This document shows positions 54,196 to 64,000 of a DNA stretch of 64,000 nt, in pieces (the stretch's first letter is position 1; each line of letters opens with the position of its first letter). The stretch is from Arthrinium phaeospermum (Eukaryota; Ascomycota; Sordariomycetes; Amphisphaeriales; Apiosporaceae). Both the position numbers and the translations under genes were made by a program. Location: contig QYRS01000001.1 in the NCBI GenBank assembly GCA_006503535.1, positions 1,488,001-1,552,000 on the forward strand, in the 5' to 3' direction. The notes below the pieces were generated by a model. That model was not told the origin of the DNA and ran no database searches. It saw nothing but the letters and a program-made list of their open reading frames with translations.

Positions 54196-56460
54196 TCACG
54201 TCCATATCACCTTCAAGTATGCATTCATCATGACATGCAGGAACTTGTTATCCCTTCCTACCAGTTCCTGTTTCCTTTGCCCACGCGATTTGATCTCGTC
54301 AAAAATTGACTGCCACTCCTGCTGTATGATTTCCTCCCTTTTATGTGTCTCTGATTGCGACCCGTTAAGTTTCTGTAATTGCGATTCCACCCTTTCGACA
54401 CTATGACCGAAGCTCACCCGGATATACGAAGGCGCTATATCCGGCATGCCAGACAGCTCCTTCTGAACAAATGGGCGTTCTGGGCGATCAGGCCCAGGTT
54501 TCTTCCACCACAAGGCCATAAGATGCCAAACCACAATATTCTTGTCTTCCAAAAGCCGGTGGGCTGCCTCGGAAGCCTTTTGAGGAGTCCAGTTGCCTCG
54601 CATCTGTTTACATAGTCTTGGGAAGTCGTGTAAGGTGGTTGACGACTCTACATCCAGAGGAGGTGCGGGTTGCTTCGTTATGGTATATGGGATATGGCTT
54701 CGTCCATGTGAACCTAACAAATCCAAGTGGCATAGCCTGTGAGTGAGTATCAGACTGGATGCCACAGTGGAATGATTCGTAGAGCCCAGCCTCACTTTAA
54801 CTACCCAGTGCGAGAGGTAGTCTTTAAGGAAGGCCCATCGATCGGCTAGAGCGTAAGCCTTGAAGGGCAGACACCTGCCTTGGGTCGATTCGGAATGATG
54901 TGGTCCTAGGAACCGGTCAAGCTCGTCAAAGACATACTTGGTAGTCTCGCTGGTGGGTGCATTTGTTGGGAGATCCTTTGGTGCTGGCAACATATCAGCA
55001 GACCTCCTGTTCTCTACTTGCGCACCCGTGGAGCCAAATATTCTCTGGCTTCGAAAATGAGCCGGCGCATAGGAAACAAGGAAGAACAGCGTCCCCAAGT
55101 CTATGGCAAGATCTGTTGCTGCCGTTGAATCCATGGTGGCAGACTGGATCTTCCCAGACGTGAAGTATCTCAGTATCTGCTCGAAGAATAAGTGACAGAA
55201 TATCAGAGACGAGGTGTAGATATCGTATGAACTCATTTGCGTATGGTCTCGAAGGTAATCGTGATGGAGAAACAAGATCACAACGATCTCTGAAAGCCTT
55301 ATGGGGGAACGTCCAGAGGAGGGTACCGAATGGTGGTCTGCAGGATTCAAGGTCCATGTGACGGTAGGCAGTTGTGTTTGAATATCGTATATCAGTTGTG
55401 ATAGTGGCAGGCCCAACGGTACTTTCTTGGACGGTTGATCATCAACGGGCAGTCCGCGGCTTTGCAAGAAGTCTGGGCCCATTGCAACCTTGGTCACAAG
55501 CGCCTTGATAAAACAAATGTGCTTGAAAGAACCATCGTAACGGTTCAAGTGCTTTGATGAATTTCTGGGATACGTCCTGGCAAACATAGTTGAATGCATC
55601 ACTATTTTCGGTAAGTGTTGTTATACCTTTATTCTAATGGTTAAAAAACTTACAATCTACGAGAACATTGAGGTCTTCCAGACGTGCGTCGAAGCAATGT
55701 TTCCAAGACATTGTCTTCTTTTCGTTGGTCCAGTTCGCAACCTTGTCCCAATGAGTTTGGCATGATGTACAGGGGAAGCCGTCTGAGCACTAATACACCA
55801 GTGTTATAACGTGAGAAATCACCGCAGGCACGGGTATAATATGCTTACCTTGAGATTCTTGAGTCTGCATCTGGTGCACTGTCTCCCCTTCTTCTTGTGT
55901 CTTTTCTGTCGTCTCCCTTGATTCTCTCCATACAATTGAAAGAGACAGTTGTCGGTCCACATCTGCTGAAGGCTCGGCAGCTTTCGCTTTCCGCTCACAA
56001 CCTCTGGAGGCACACAGTGGCTTGAATTCACAAGATCGTTATCAGTTAGGATAACTCCGAGATTACCAGGATGCTTCGGGGGTTTCCAGGTCTCGTTGGT
56101 TATAAGTCTTGACTCGTCGCTGACAGAAGGCAATAGGTGTCGATCCGGTAAGCCGCCCTCGATCCCATCATCTTTAGGGAGAAGAGATTGAAGGGTCGTG
56201 GGATCAGACTCTGGAATTGTATCGAGGAAATCACGGAAATGTGGGTTGTCCATAAGTCCTGGTGGTTGCGGTTTACCTTGATAGTCATGATGAACGGAAT
56301 CGTCCATGGAGGATGGGAGGGTTTCGATTGAGTCTGTGGAGGTGCCATTCGCCGGGATAAGCGTATCCGAAGTAATAACTCGGGGATGTGGGTAGTCATG
56401 ATCACTCGCAGGGAACCAAGATATGCCACCCCAGTTGGTGTGCGGTTCAAGTGGTGGCAT
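54196..56460 (-). CDS. Zn-cluster regulator-like protein, copy 1
   Basis: Exons 56460-55849, 55789-55654 and 55601-54196, 717 residues from the ATG at 56460. The frame is open further upstream to 56583 without ATG, so an extra 5' exon is possible. The putative DNA-binding part lies mid-protein: a basic run (RRQKRHKKKGR) then CTRCRLKNLKCSDGFPCTSC, split by the first intron. This has five cysteines in Zn2Cys6 spacing (2-6-5-2), but the sixth appears only about 20 residues later (WKHCFDARLEDLN). The long C-terminal region is helical (RLSEIVVILFLHHDYL, TDLAIDLGTLFFLV) and unlike the common fungal transcription-factor domain. It is paralogous along its length to the gene at 57449-59611. Nuclear regulation is inferred. 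Confidence 0.72.
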
Positions 56461-57448
56461 CTGGGGATGTGCCGGGGAGATAGCACGGTTCTCCAAATGT
56501 ATTGGTGGGGTGCTATTGGAGTTGAGGTCTAAGGGAAAGTTCCAAGGATGAGGGCTTCGAAAAGGAAAAGAAGGAAAAGTCACCGGCCGATCGTATTATT
56601 GCCAACAGCATCCGAAGCCCCGGAACAAGCAATGGACCCCTGTCGTGCCTTTCATGAGGGGCATGGAGGCCTGGATTGGGGATGCAACCTGCGTTATTTT
56701 GGGTTTCATGCAGATCGGACTGTTCGTTTGGGGGGCCTGAGGCTTTCGATGCATCTGCGGCCATGTTGTAACACGGCGACACACGCGGGTGATCTGCCAA
56801 CCCTGACAAATGTCTCGGGAAAGGAACGTAGGTTGATCCAAACGACTAGAAGGATAACTCAAGCAATGGGATGGGATGAGAAAACAATTGGGGGGTCGAG
56901 TCGGCAAGTGCGGGATGTTAGGAGCCAAGTGGGAAAATGCTGACAACACATGAACGCTGACCTAAGCGTGGCAGCGTAATCACCCATATTCATTGTCGAT
57001 CATTTCCTTTTCGTCCTGCTGCCTTGCCGGAGTGGCTGAGTGATGATAGGCACCGAGCATCCGCTTTTCAGCTTCCCGCCTGAAGAAAGAAAAGAAAAGG
57101 GGGTGCTTGTTGCCCACGCCATTCATTCGATTCTTTCTTCCTGTTCTGCTTCGCTCAACAAGTTCAATGTCCAAGTTCGCGGACGGATGCCAGTGGAGTT
57201 GGTTTAGGAGTACCACCGGTTTAGGTCTGGAGGCAAATTGATTGATGTTCTGGCAGTTTTTGGATTGGGCATTTGACTGCGCTTCATGAATTTAATCATC
57301 TTGTCTTGAATAATTGACCGCTAATCAATGCTGCCACTGGAACGAAACCCCTCTTCGCGGCACACTTACATCTTGGCATCATCCAGAGTTCAATAATGTC
57401 ACCTGCCCAGACCGAGGCTTGATTGCATTCAATAGAAGTGTTTCCCTT
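56461..57448. other. intergenic, 0.99 kb, with P450 relic
   Basis: Upstream region of Zn-cluster copy 1, then the P450 relic at 57151-57207, then the 3' side of Zn-cluster copy 2. An ATG-led frame (56761-56630) could supply an upstream exon for copy 1, but no convincing splice was found. Confidence 0.45.
57151..57207 (+). pseudogene. Relic of a P450 C-terminal tail
   Basis: Reads L-N-K-F-N-V-Q-V-R-G-R-M-P-V-E-L-V-stop in one frame, matching LNAPLFNRFNVRIRRRTPVELA-type tail of the P450 at 51984, which ends at 53956 in its alternative frame. The relic stop lies 242 bp from the facing stop of Zn-cluster copy 2; the parental tail lies 240 bp from copy 1. No other P450 sequence is left upstream. 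I read it as the only survivor of a duplicated P450. Confidence 0.7.
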
Positions 57449-59611
57449 TCAAGTCCAAATCGTCCTCAGAAACGTGTCCAGAAACACCTGCCGTAGTCGG
57501 TTGTCCTTCTCAATCAGCTCTCGCTTCCTACGTGCAGTCAAGTTCCACTCCTCCGAGATAGCTTGCCACTCTTGCTTGATTACGTCCGTATCGTGAGAAG
57601 AAAACGCACCCGTTCCGCCTCCACTCTGCATTTGAAACTCCAATGATTCAACACTGGCTATCCGAAAACGGATATACAAGGGAAACATGTCAGGGAAGTC
57701 GATCAGGTCCAGCGATTCCGATAGACGTTCTGGACGAGCTGGGCTGTGGATCAGCCATTGCACGGCCAGCATTAGCCAACTGAACATCATTTTGTCTCCT
57801 AAGAAACCGTGAGTCGTCTCGAACGCCTTCCGGGGACTCCATTGGTCCTGCAGCTGTCTGCATAGAGTTGACAGTGATCCTAGGCTGTTTGGTGCATTGG
57901 ATCCCATGGAAGATGTTGATTCAATATGCCTTTCGCATGTGCTGACGCTCCCGTCGTTGTCGAGCAATCTCAAGCGGCATAACTTTTGAGCCAAAACCAG
58001 TCTCGATGTCACAGTGGACGGTTCTGCCGAGCAAAGCGCCACTTTATTCACCCAGTGTGAGAGGTAGTCCTTGAGAAAGGCCCATCGATTGGGCAAGGTA
58101 GCAGCTTTGAAGGGAAGCTGCCTTTCGTGGGTCATCTTGGAGCTATCGGATGTGATGAATCGATCAATTTCGCTCAGCATATACATTTTCGCTTCGGGGG
58201 TGGCTAGTAAGTTGTCTGGTAACTTTGATACCTTGTTTGGTCTCCCGTCTTCGAGGTCGGCTGAGGTGGTGCGAGGAGCGTCTGTTGAGTCAACCAGATC
58301 GGTGTATTGAAAGTGGGATGGACCATGGCAGATCAGCATGAAGAGTGTGCCTAGATCTATAGCCAGCTCGGTAGCTTGGGGTGAGCCAATGGGGATGGCG
58401 TGAATCTTGCCAGTTCTGAAATGTCTTATGATTTGTTCGAAAAACATGTCTGAGACGGCCAAGGACAGGCAGTAGAGCTCATAGGAGCCCAGATTCGTAT
58501 GCTTCAGAAGGTAGTTATGATGGAGAAACATGATTGTGACGATTTCCGAAAGACGTATGAAAGGCCGGTCTGAACGGGCCAATGAACGATGTGCCGTGGG
58601 AGTCAAAGTCCACGGGTCGCTAGGCAATTGCCTCTGGATGTCCTGGATCAAAAGCGATAGTGGTGGGGCTGACGGTCTGCTCTTCTGGGCTTTGTCGCAC
58701 ACAAGGAGCCCCGAGTTCTGGGATTCGCCGTGTTCTCGCAAGCCTGGGCCAGTCTCCAGGCTGTCCACAAGCTCTCTTATGAAACAGATTTGCTCGAATG
58801 ACCCTGTCAGATAGTGCCTCTTCATGTCCCCAGACCGCTTTCTGGGATGCGTTCTGGCGAACATGATTGAATGCGTCACTAACGATTGTCAGCTTACTTC
58901 GTCACTTGACTACCTGAAGACCTACAACCAGTAAGAACGTTGAGATCTTCTAGTCTCGCATCGAAGCAATGGCTCCAAGCCATCATCCTCTTCTCGGTTG
59001 CCCAGTTTGTGGCTTTCTTCCAATGCTCCATACATGACGTGCAAGGAAACCCGTCTGAGCACTGGAAATCAGATGTCAGTAAGTAAGTTCTATAGCCCAT
59101 CTGGCATGCGTATACCTGCCGGGGAACCTTGGTATGAATCGAAAGAAAAGTGTATACCTTCAAGTTCTTCAGTCTGCACCTCGTGCATTGCCTCCCTTTC
59201 TTTTTCTGTCTTTTATGCCGCCTGCCTGTGCTCTCGCCGTATAGTCGCAAGATACAATCATCATTCTGCATCTGCTGAAGGCTCGGCAGCTTGCGCTTAC
59301 CATTGCCAGGGCATGGTGTGCTTTTGTTGGGGTCACCGTAACAGTTGCGCTGGTCGAAGAGGGCTGTACGATGTGAAATGACTGGGTAGGTTCAATACGA
59401 GCTTTGTGACTGGGGTCATTGTGCACGACTGGCTCGGTATCCGAACTGGTACAGTCTGGCTCAAGAGGGTGCAATCGCTATCACCTGTCTCAAGAAGAAG
59501 AGATTGCAAGGTCGTGGGATCCGACTCCGGGATGGCATCAAGAAAGCTTTGGAAGTCAGGATTGTCCATAAGCTTCGGTCGTGATTCTGTTGTCATCCTC
59601 GACCAAGGCAT
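57449..59611 (-). CDS. Zn-cluster regulator-like protein, copy 2
   Basis: Proposed exons 59611-59485, 59381-59158, 59061-58926 and 58878-57449, 638 residues. The last three exons are secure: exon 3 is 136 nt, exactly as in copy 1, and the junctions fall at the same codons. The first intron (59382-59484) is inferred because the frame is broken there. Shared with copy 1: MDNPDFQSFLDAIPESDPTT, GKRKLPSLQQM, RRHKRQKKKGR, CTRCRLKNLKCSDGFPCTSC, HCFDARLEDLNVL, FEQIIRHFRTGK, and the tail ending RTIWT/KVIWT. The sixth Cys of the cluster is again displaced about 20 residues. The N-terminus is about 80 residues shorter than in copy 1. Duplicated regulator; activity unknown. Confidence 0.68.
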
Positions 59612-60615
59612 CCAATTGCTCGAAAGTGATCTTGAACTATGTGGTGTAAGCCCCGATGAGATGTCACGTGTTGTGGGATGTGGGAGTTGGAGCGGTTATG
59701 GGGCAATAGCAATTAGAATCTTAGCTATTATCCGCTAGGCGTTTTGAACAGTTCTAGGCGAGCCCTTGGTATAGGTCCCAAGACTCATCAGTTGAATGCA
59801 AAGCGTCAGATGTCAAACATGCTAATGCAACTTAGCAAATAATTGGAGGTGAAATATAGATTTCATGGTAATATGATCCGAAACAGAGTTTTGCTGACAA
59901 GTCAAAAGCCGGGCTAGAACGGATCCATGGGGTCTTATATAAGCAAAGTAGAATCATTGCCCGCAGTCAACTTACAGGGGTGACGTATTACTGGACAGCG
60001 TCATGCACGTTGGTGATTCTGTCGTCAGACTTTTACCGAAGTCGGTAACAAGAGCGCAGATCGAGCCTGACTTCTGCGTATGGCCATTTCTAGTCCCCCG
60101 AGTTGGATTACTGTGCCGTAGGCGGCTGAAAGCGTGCATTTCTCCACTTCTGCTCGCACCCGCATGCCCATTGATAGTCTCACCGCCACTAAGGACAGGG
60201 GCGGTTCGCGGGTATGCGCCTGCGTTGAGGATTACATCAGGATCCCATACGGAATGCTTAATCGGACACAAGGCTGCCTTGACATTCTTACCATATTTGT
60301 TAGGCAGCCTGATATACAAAGTTGGGTTTGAATTATTAACGACCAAAAAGGGAAGAAATATTTGCCAATTCACATCTCTTAGTTCTTTCAGCCTTTATCC
60401 AACGGGGTGAAGAGATCTGTGTCCATATCGCAGGATGTTCAACTACAACTGTGCATAAAGCAAGAATACCCCATCTTCCTCCGCAACCTCCTCCATCTGC
60501 TGTTCGGGGCGCTCCCTCTTCCTCTTCCTGTTCCGGTGTCGCCGCTGCCGCGCGCTCCAGCAGCTGCTCCCTCCTCCTCCTCGCGCACCCCTTGCTCCCC
60601 GGCGAGCAGGCCGGG
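59612..60615. other. intergenic, 1.0 kb
   Basis: Promoter side of Zn-cluster copy 2 and 3' side of the small secreted protein. Open frames near 60000-60410 on both strands have no support. Confidence 0.45.
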
Positions 60616-60929
60616 CTACTGGACCGCGTTGATGGCGAACCCGGGCACGGCGTCGCTCTTGACGAAGGCGGCGTGCAGCCGTTGGCCTGGACGGCGCCGA
60701 CGAGCGGCTTGGCGTCGCCGTTGACGACGCGCGCGCAGCCCAGCTTGTTCTTGAAGTAGGCCGTCACCGGCCGGGTCCGCGTTGGCGCCCGTCGCCCGGC
60801 GCACACGGACCACGAGGTGGTCTTGCTGGAGCCTTGAAAGATGGGCGTGCACAGTTCCGCTTGGGCTGTGGCGGCGCCGGCGGCGAGGAGAAGGGAGAGG
60901 AGGGTGGCGGCGGTGTTGGTGAAGTGCAT
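60616..60929 (-). pseudogene. Small secreted Cys protein with frameshift
   Basis: ATG at 60929 opens a signal peptide (MHFTNTAATLLSLLLAAGAA) followed by CTPIFQGSSKTTSWSVC and YFKNKLGCARVVNGDAKPL. After QANGCT the frame runs on into a long Arg/Glu-rich stretch that does not look natural. One base over, the sequence continues AAFVKSDAVPGFAINAVQ to a stop at 60616, which fits a compact secreted protein of about 100 residues. A single missing base near 60675 explains this. There may be a second, compensated shift around 60780. Either a decaying gene or sequence error. Role unknown; size and cysteines fit an effector-like or antimicrobial secreted protein. Confidence 0.5.
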
Positions 60930-61760
60930 TTTGGTGGTTGTTTGTGGGTTTGCTGAAAGAGAAGAGGTATGAATGGATATGTTGCAAAGTTGGTTTGAGT
61001 GTGTGATTGGCAGATGTGTCGATAGGAGAGTTGTTGGAAGGTGAGGATGCGATGTTGATAGAAAACATTCATAGAGTTGGCGGCACGCTTGAGCCTCTTT
61101 ATACTCGGATCGACTACTCGAAGCCGTGTATAGTACCATCACGGCTCATGCCGCTGAACGGTTTGTAGTACCCGTCTTAGAGTTTATCATGATCGATATA
61201 ATTCACTTCGCCTAAGAGAATTGGCCGCAGAATATTGCTAGCCAAACGACTGCAAGGGGCCCGGCTAAAAATATATCCATTATATACGGTCAGCACAGCC
61301 TTCAATGCCGTCTAGTTCACTGCTGCTAGTGGTAGTCGGATTAACCACCTGGCAACTGCCGTTAAGGTTTGTCTAGATGGGACTGATAGTGATTGGCTGT
61401 TTTCAAGCTTTGAAACGTCAAGCCACAAGTGGCCCCACAGCCACGCCATGGGTCCCCCTATTCATGGTCACCGCACCCCTGAGTCGTGCACAACGTTCAG
61501 GGTTATACCTAGTAGGCACAACTTCATGCACCCAGCGCACCGCCCTGGCGGGTACTCCCCCAGATGGTCACCCCGCGTCTAGAGAACGATGCCCACTTGA
61601 TTGGGAACACGAGTTCGGAACTTGGCGTGACTGACATTCTATCTTTAGTAATGAACAAAAATACGGGGGCCTGTATTCTATGCATTACTAAATACGTATA
61701 CGAGTACCTCTGAGCCAATGAATTCCCCTGGAAATGACTCTGATCGCCCCCGCCTGAAGT
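60930..61760. other. intergenic, 831 bp
   Basis: Promoter of the small secreted protein (TATA-like site at 61097) and 3' side of the P450 relic. Nothing else supported. Confidence 0.45.
61097..61103 (-). promoter_or_regulatory. Candidate TATA box of the small secreted protein
   Basis: TATAAAG on the minus strand, about 168 bp upstream of the ATG at 60929. Sequence match only. Confidence 0.35.
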
Positions 61761-63741
61761 CTAGCCAGAGGCCGTGGCAGTCACTTTAACCATCATATCG
61801 GACTCGAGGAAGACACCATAACTCTCGACCTCACACGGTTTGAGTGGACAGGCCAGCTGGAGATCAAAATGGCGGAACGTCTATAGTTGGCGAGTTTAGT
61901 ATAGTCACCTGTGGGAGCAAAGGATCTGATGAGCACCTACCTCAAATACAATCTTGTTCATCTCCATGAAACTGATGGCTTTACCGACGCACTGCCACTG
62001 GCCAGACCCAAACGCGAGCTCGGTATCGCGCTCCATAACGGCGCGGTCCTCGGGTCCGAGCTCCGTGAAGCGCTCGGGCCGGTAGACGTCGGCATCCGCG
62101 CCGAACATGGCAGTCGAGCGCAACAGGGACGAAACGTTGCTGCAGATGGCGGTTCCCGCGGGCACGTAATGGCCCGCGAGGGTGTCGCCACCCGGGGGCA
62201 CAATCTTGGGCATGAGCCCGAGCAGGGGCGGGCGCATGCGGATGCCCTCGTAGAGGACGGCCTGCAGGTAGGGCAGCTCGCGGGCCTTCGGCCTTGATGA
62301 TGGGGCTCGATGCCCGGCCGTCGCGGACGGCGGCGTGGATCTCGGCCTGGAGCTTCCGGTAGACGGGGGGCGTGGTCATGGCGTGCGCCATGATGCAGCG
62401 GATGGCCGACGCCGTGCTCTCGGTTCCGGCGACGAGCATGAAGAGGCCTTCGACTTCGCACTCGGTTTGGTCGAGGCCGCGGTTCATGAAAGAGGCCTGT
62501 GTTTGACGTGAGCTCTCTAGTCCAGGAGAAGACAAGCTGTGATATAGCAAGTGATAGTGGAAGGTAGGATCACTTACGAGCATGTCTTGCTCTTCTCTGC
62601 ACCTTGGGCAAAACGCTTACCTACCTGCTTTTCGGCAACCCTGTTGTTATCGTATCAGCAATCCAGTCACCGAATTCTGACCCCGAGACACGTACCCCAT
62701 CAGCGCGCCAAAGCCCGTCTTGTCCCGCGGCTTGGGCCCCAACAGCTTCAACGGGCTTCGAGAACAGCACGGCCCGGATCCAAGGCACGTCGGCCGACGT
62801 CGACATGCGAGGCCAGAGCTGCTTCAACTCGTGCAGGAAGTTGTACTGGTCGGACTCGTCGGCGAGGAACCCGAACTCCTTGCCGAAGCCGAGCCGGGTG
62901 ACGACATCGACGGTGAAGTAGGTGGAGATGGGACCCAAGTCGAGCAGCCGGCCCGAGCTGGCGTACCCACGCAAGCGGTCGCAAAAGGTGGCCAGCTGCT
63001 CGTCGACGCCGGCCTCGAGGTCGGGGATCTCGCGGCCCGTGTAGGCGGCCGCGGTGCGCGCGCGGAACCGCGCGTGCTCTTTGGCTTTGAGCACCGTGAA
63101 CATGTTGTCGTAGTACGGGTTGAAGCGGCCCGCCGTGTACCAGGGGCTGCGGTCGTAGCCGCTGCGGGGCGTTGACGCGGCGCAGGATGCCCGGGTCGTT
63201 GGTCGTGAGCTCGTTGGGGCCGGTGCGCAAAAGGGGCGGCGCCGCCTCCCCTCCTCCTCGCGGCCGTCGAACAGGGCGCGGTGCACCCAGTACTGCTTGC
63301 CGCTGTACACGGTCCGCCGTGTACCAGGGGCTGCGGTCGTAGCCGCTGCGGGCGGCGTTGACGCGGCGCAGGATGCCCGGGTCGTTGGTCGTGAGCTCGT
63401 TGGGGCCGGTGCGCAAAAGGGGCGGCGCCGCCTCCCCCTCCTCCTCGCGGCCGTCGAACAGGGCGCGGTGCACCCAGTACTGCTTGCCGCTGTACACGGT
63501 CTTGCCCGCCCAGAAGTACGAGAAGTGGGCTCCAGTGCACGGCGGGGAAGCGACGCAGGCGGTGCCAGGCCGCGATGCTGGTGAGGACATAGCACAGCAC
63601 CGCCGTGAGGCCGGCGATGGCGGCGTAGTAGGAGGGGGCAGCTAGCGGGGAGGGCTGGTCGGGGCCATGCCTAAGAGGGTTGGAGAAGGACTCCAGTTTC
63701 ACGCTGGGCAAGCTGGCCTTCATGATATTCAGAACTTCCAT
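61761..63741 (-). pseudogene. Cytochrome P450 (pisatin demethylase-like), frameshifted
   Basis: Starts at the ATG at 63741 with a membrane anchor (YYAAIAGLTAVLCYVL) and ends in a clean last exon 61880-61761 after a GT-AG intron. P450 elements are all present but in different frames: FSYFWAGKTVYSG, GPNELTTNDPGILRRVN, FNPYYDNMFTVLK, VTRLGFGKEFG, I-helix MLVAGTESTASAI, LYEGIRMRPP (ExxR), heme loop FGSGQWQCVGK. The W next to the heme Cys matches pisatin-demethylase-like (CYP57-type) P450s. Frame changes are needed near 63527, inside the duplicated block 63130-63500, near 62740 and near 62300. The open frames between the breaks are long and stop-free, so decay is recent or the sequence has indel errors in this GC-rich stretch. 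Confidence 0.7.
63130..63500 (-). repeat. 184-bp internal tandem duplication in the P450 relic
   Basis: 63130-63313 and 63314-63500 are near-identical direct repeats covering the segment from TVYSGKQYWVHRAL to GYDRSPWYTA. They differ by a 1-base and a 2-base indel (poly-C and GCCGCC runs), so one copy is 184 and the other 187 bp. The unit is not a multiple of three in the shorter copy. It duplicates the same P450 region twice, which no functional P450 contains. Confidence 0.85.
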
Positions 63742-64000
63742 GATTCAAGATGGTTGTGGTCAAAAGGGATTCCAGAAAAGGAGAGAATCGCGCTGCCAGA
63801 GACGATGGCATACGAATCACTGTACACGCGAATACACATAGAGAGGTAACACAGTTAGTATTGCAACCAGACCTCGGGAAGCAATGTCAAAGATCGCCCA
63901 AGGCAATGGTAATGGTCACACATTACACTTTGTGGTCATCTACCAGTCAAATGTCGCATCGTCTAGCTCAGGCCGTGGTGTGGGAGGTCAGGAGATATCA

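Noticed and set aside
1..64000. tRNA, rRNA, CRISPR or intact transposon
   Set aside because: No cloverleaf-like B-box/anticodon arrangement, no regular repeat-spacer array, and no transposase or reverse transcriptase motif was found by eye.

Overview
The window looks like nuclear DNA of a filamentous ascomycete (Pezizomycotina, probably a Sordariomycete; inferred, not searched). Genes are split by short GT-AG introns of about 47-105 nt. Zn2Cys6 regulators, SAT4/PTH11-type rhodopsin-like receptors, DHA2-type MFS transporters, many P450s and a secreted protein with Kex2-type KR sites all point to a mould. No prokaryotic operons, CRISPR array, tRNA or rRNA gene was seen. I joined exons by hand, using splice phase and family motifs.

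Layout. 0-11 kb: a STAND/NACHT-like protein without an obvious P-loop, a convergent Baeyer-Villiger monooxygenase/P450 pair, a small unknown protein with a conserved Cys...His pair, and an F-box protein. 11-20 kb: an intracellular GH78 alpha-L-rhamnosidase, a seven-TM rhodopsin-like protein, and a paralogue of the Cys...His protein. 20-33 kb: a flavin monooxygenase fragment, a three-exon caspase-fold protein, an MFS exporter, an unknown two-TM protein, and a secreted protein with an internally duplicated, KR-bounded segment. 33-40 kb: a regulator with two tandem Zn2Cys6 clusters, then two ribosome-biogenesis genes (Nob1, Nop10) that look like a conserved core island. 40-51 kb: an FAD-linked oxidoreductase, a second MFS exporter, a second rhodopsin-like protein and an eleven-exon P450. 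51-60 kb: a P450 convergent with an unusual Zn-cluster gene, then a second copy of that Zn-cluster gene facing only the last codons of a lost P450. 60-64 kb: a frameshifted small secreted protein and a heavily frameshifted P450 carrying a 184-bp internal tandem duplication.

Together the genes suggest accessory chromosome: oxidative tailoring enzymes, exporters and regulators with no PKS, NRPS or terpene synthase in view, mixed with self-recognition/cell-death-type proteins and recent duplication and decay, around a small housekeeping block. The strongest leads are the duplicated KR-bounded exon (31.1-32.1 kb), the Cys...His paralogue pair (8.4-9.1 and 19.0-19.8 kb), and the P450/Zn-cluster segmental duplication with its P450 relic (52-59.6 kb).
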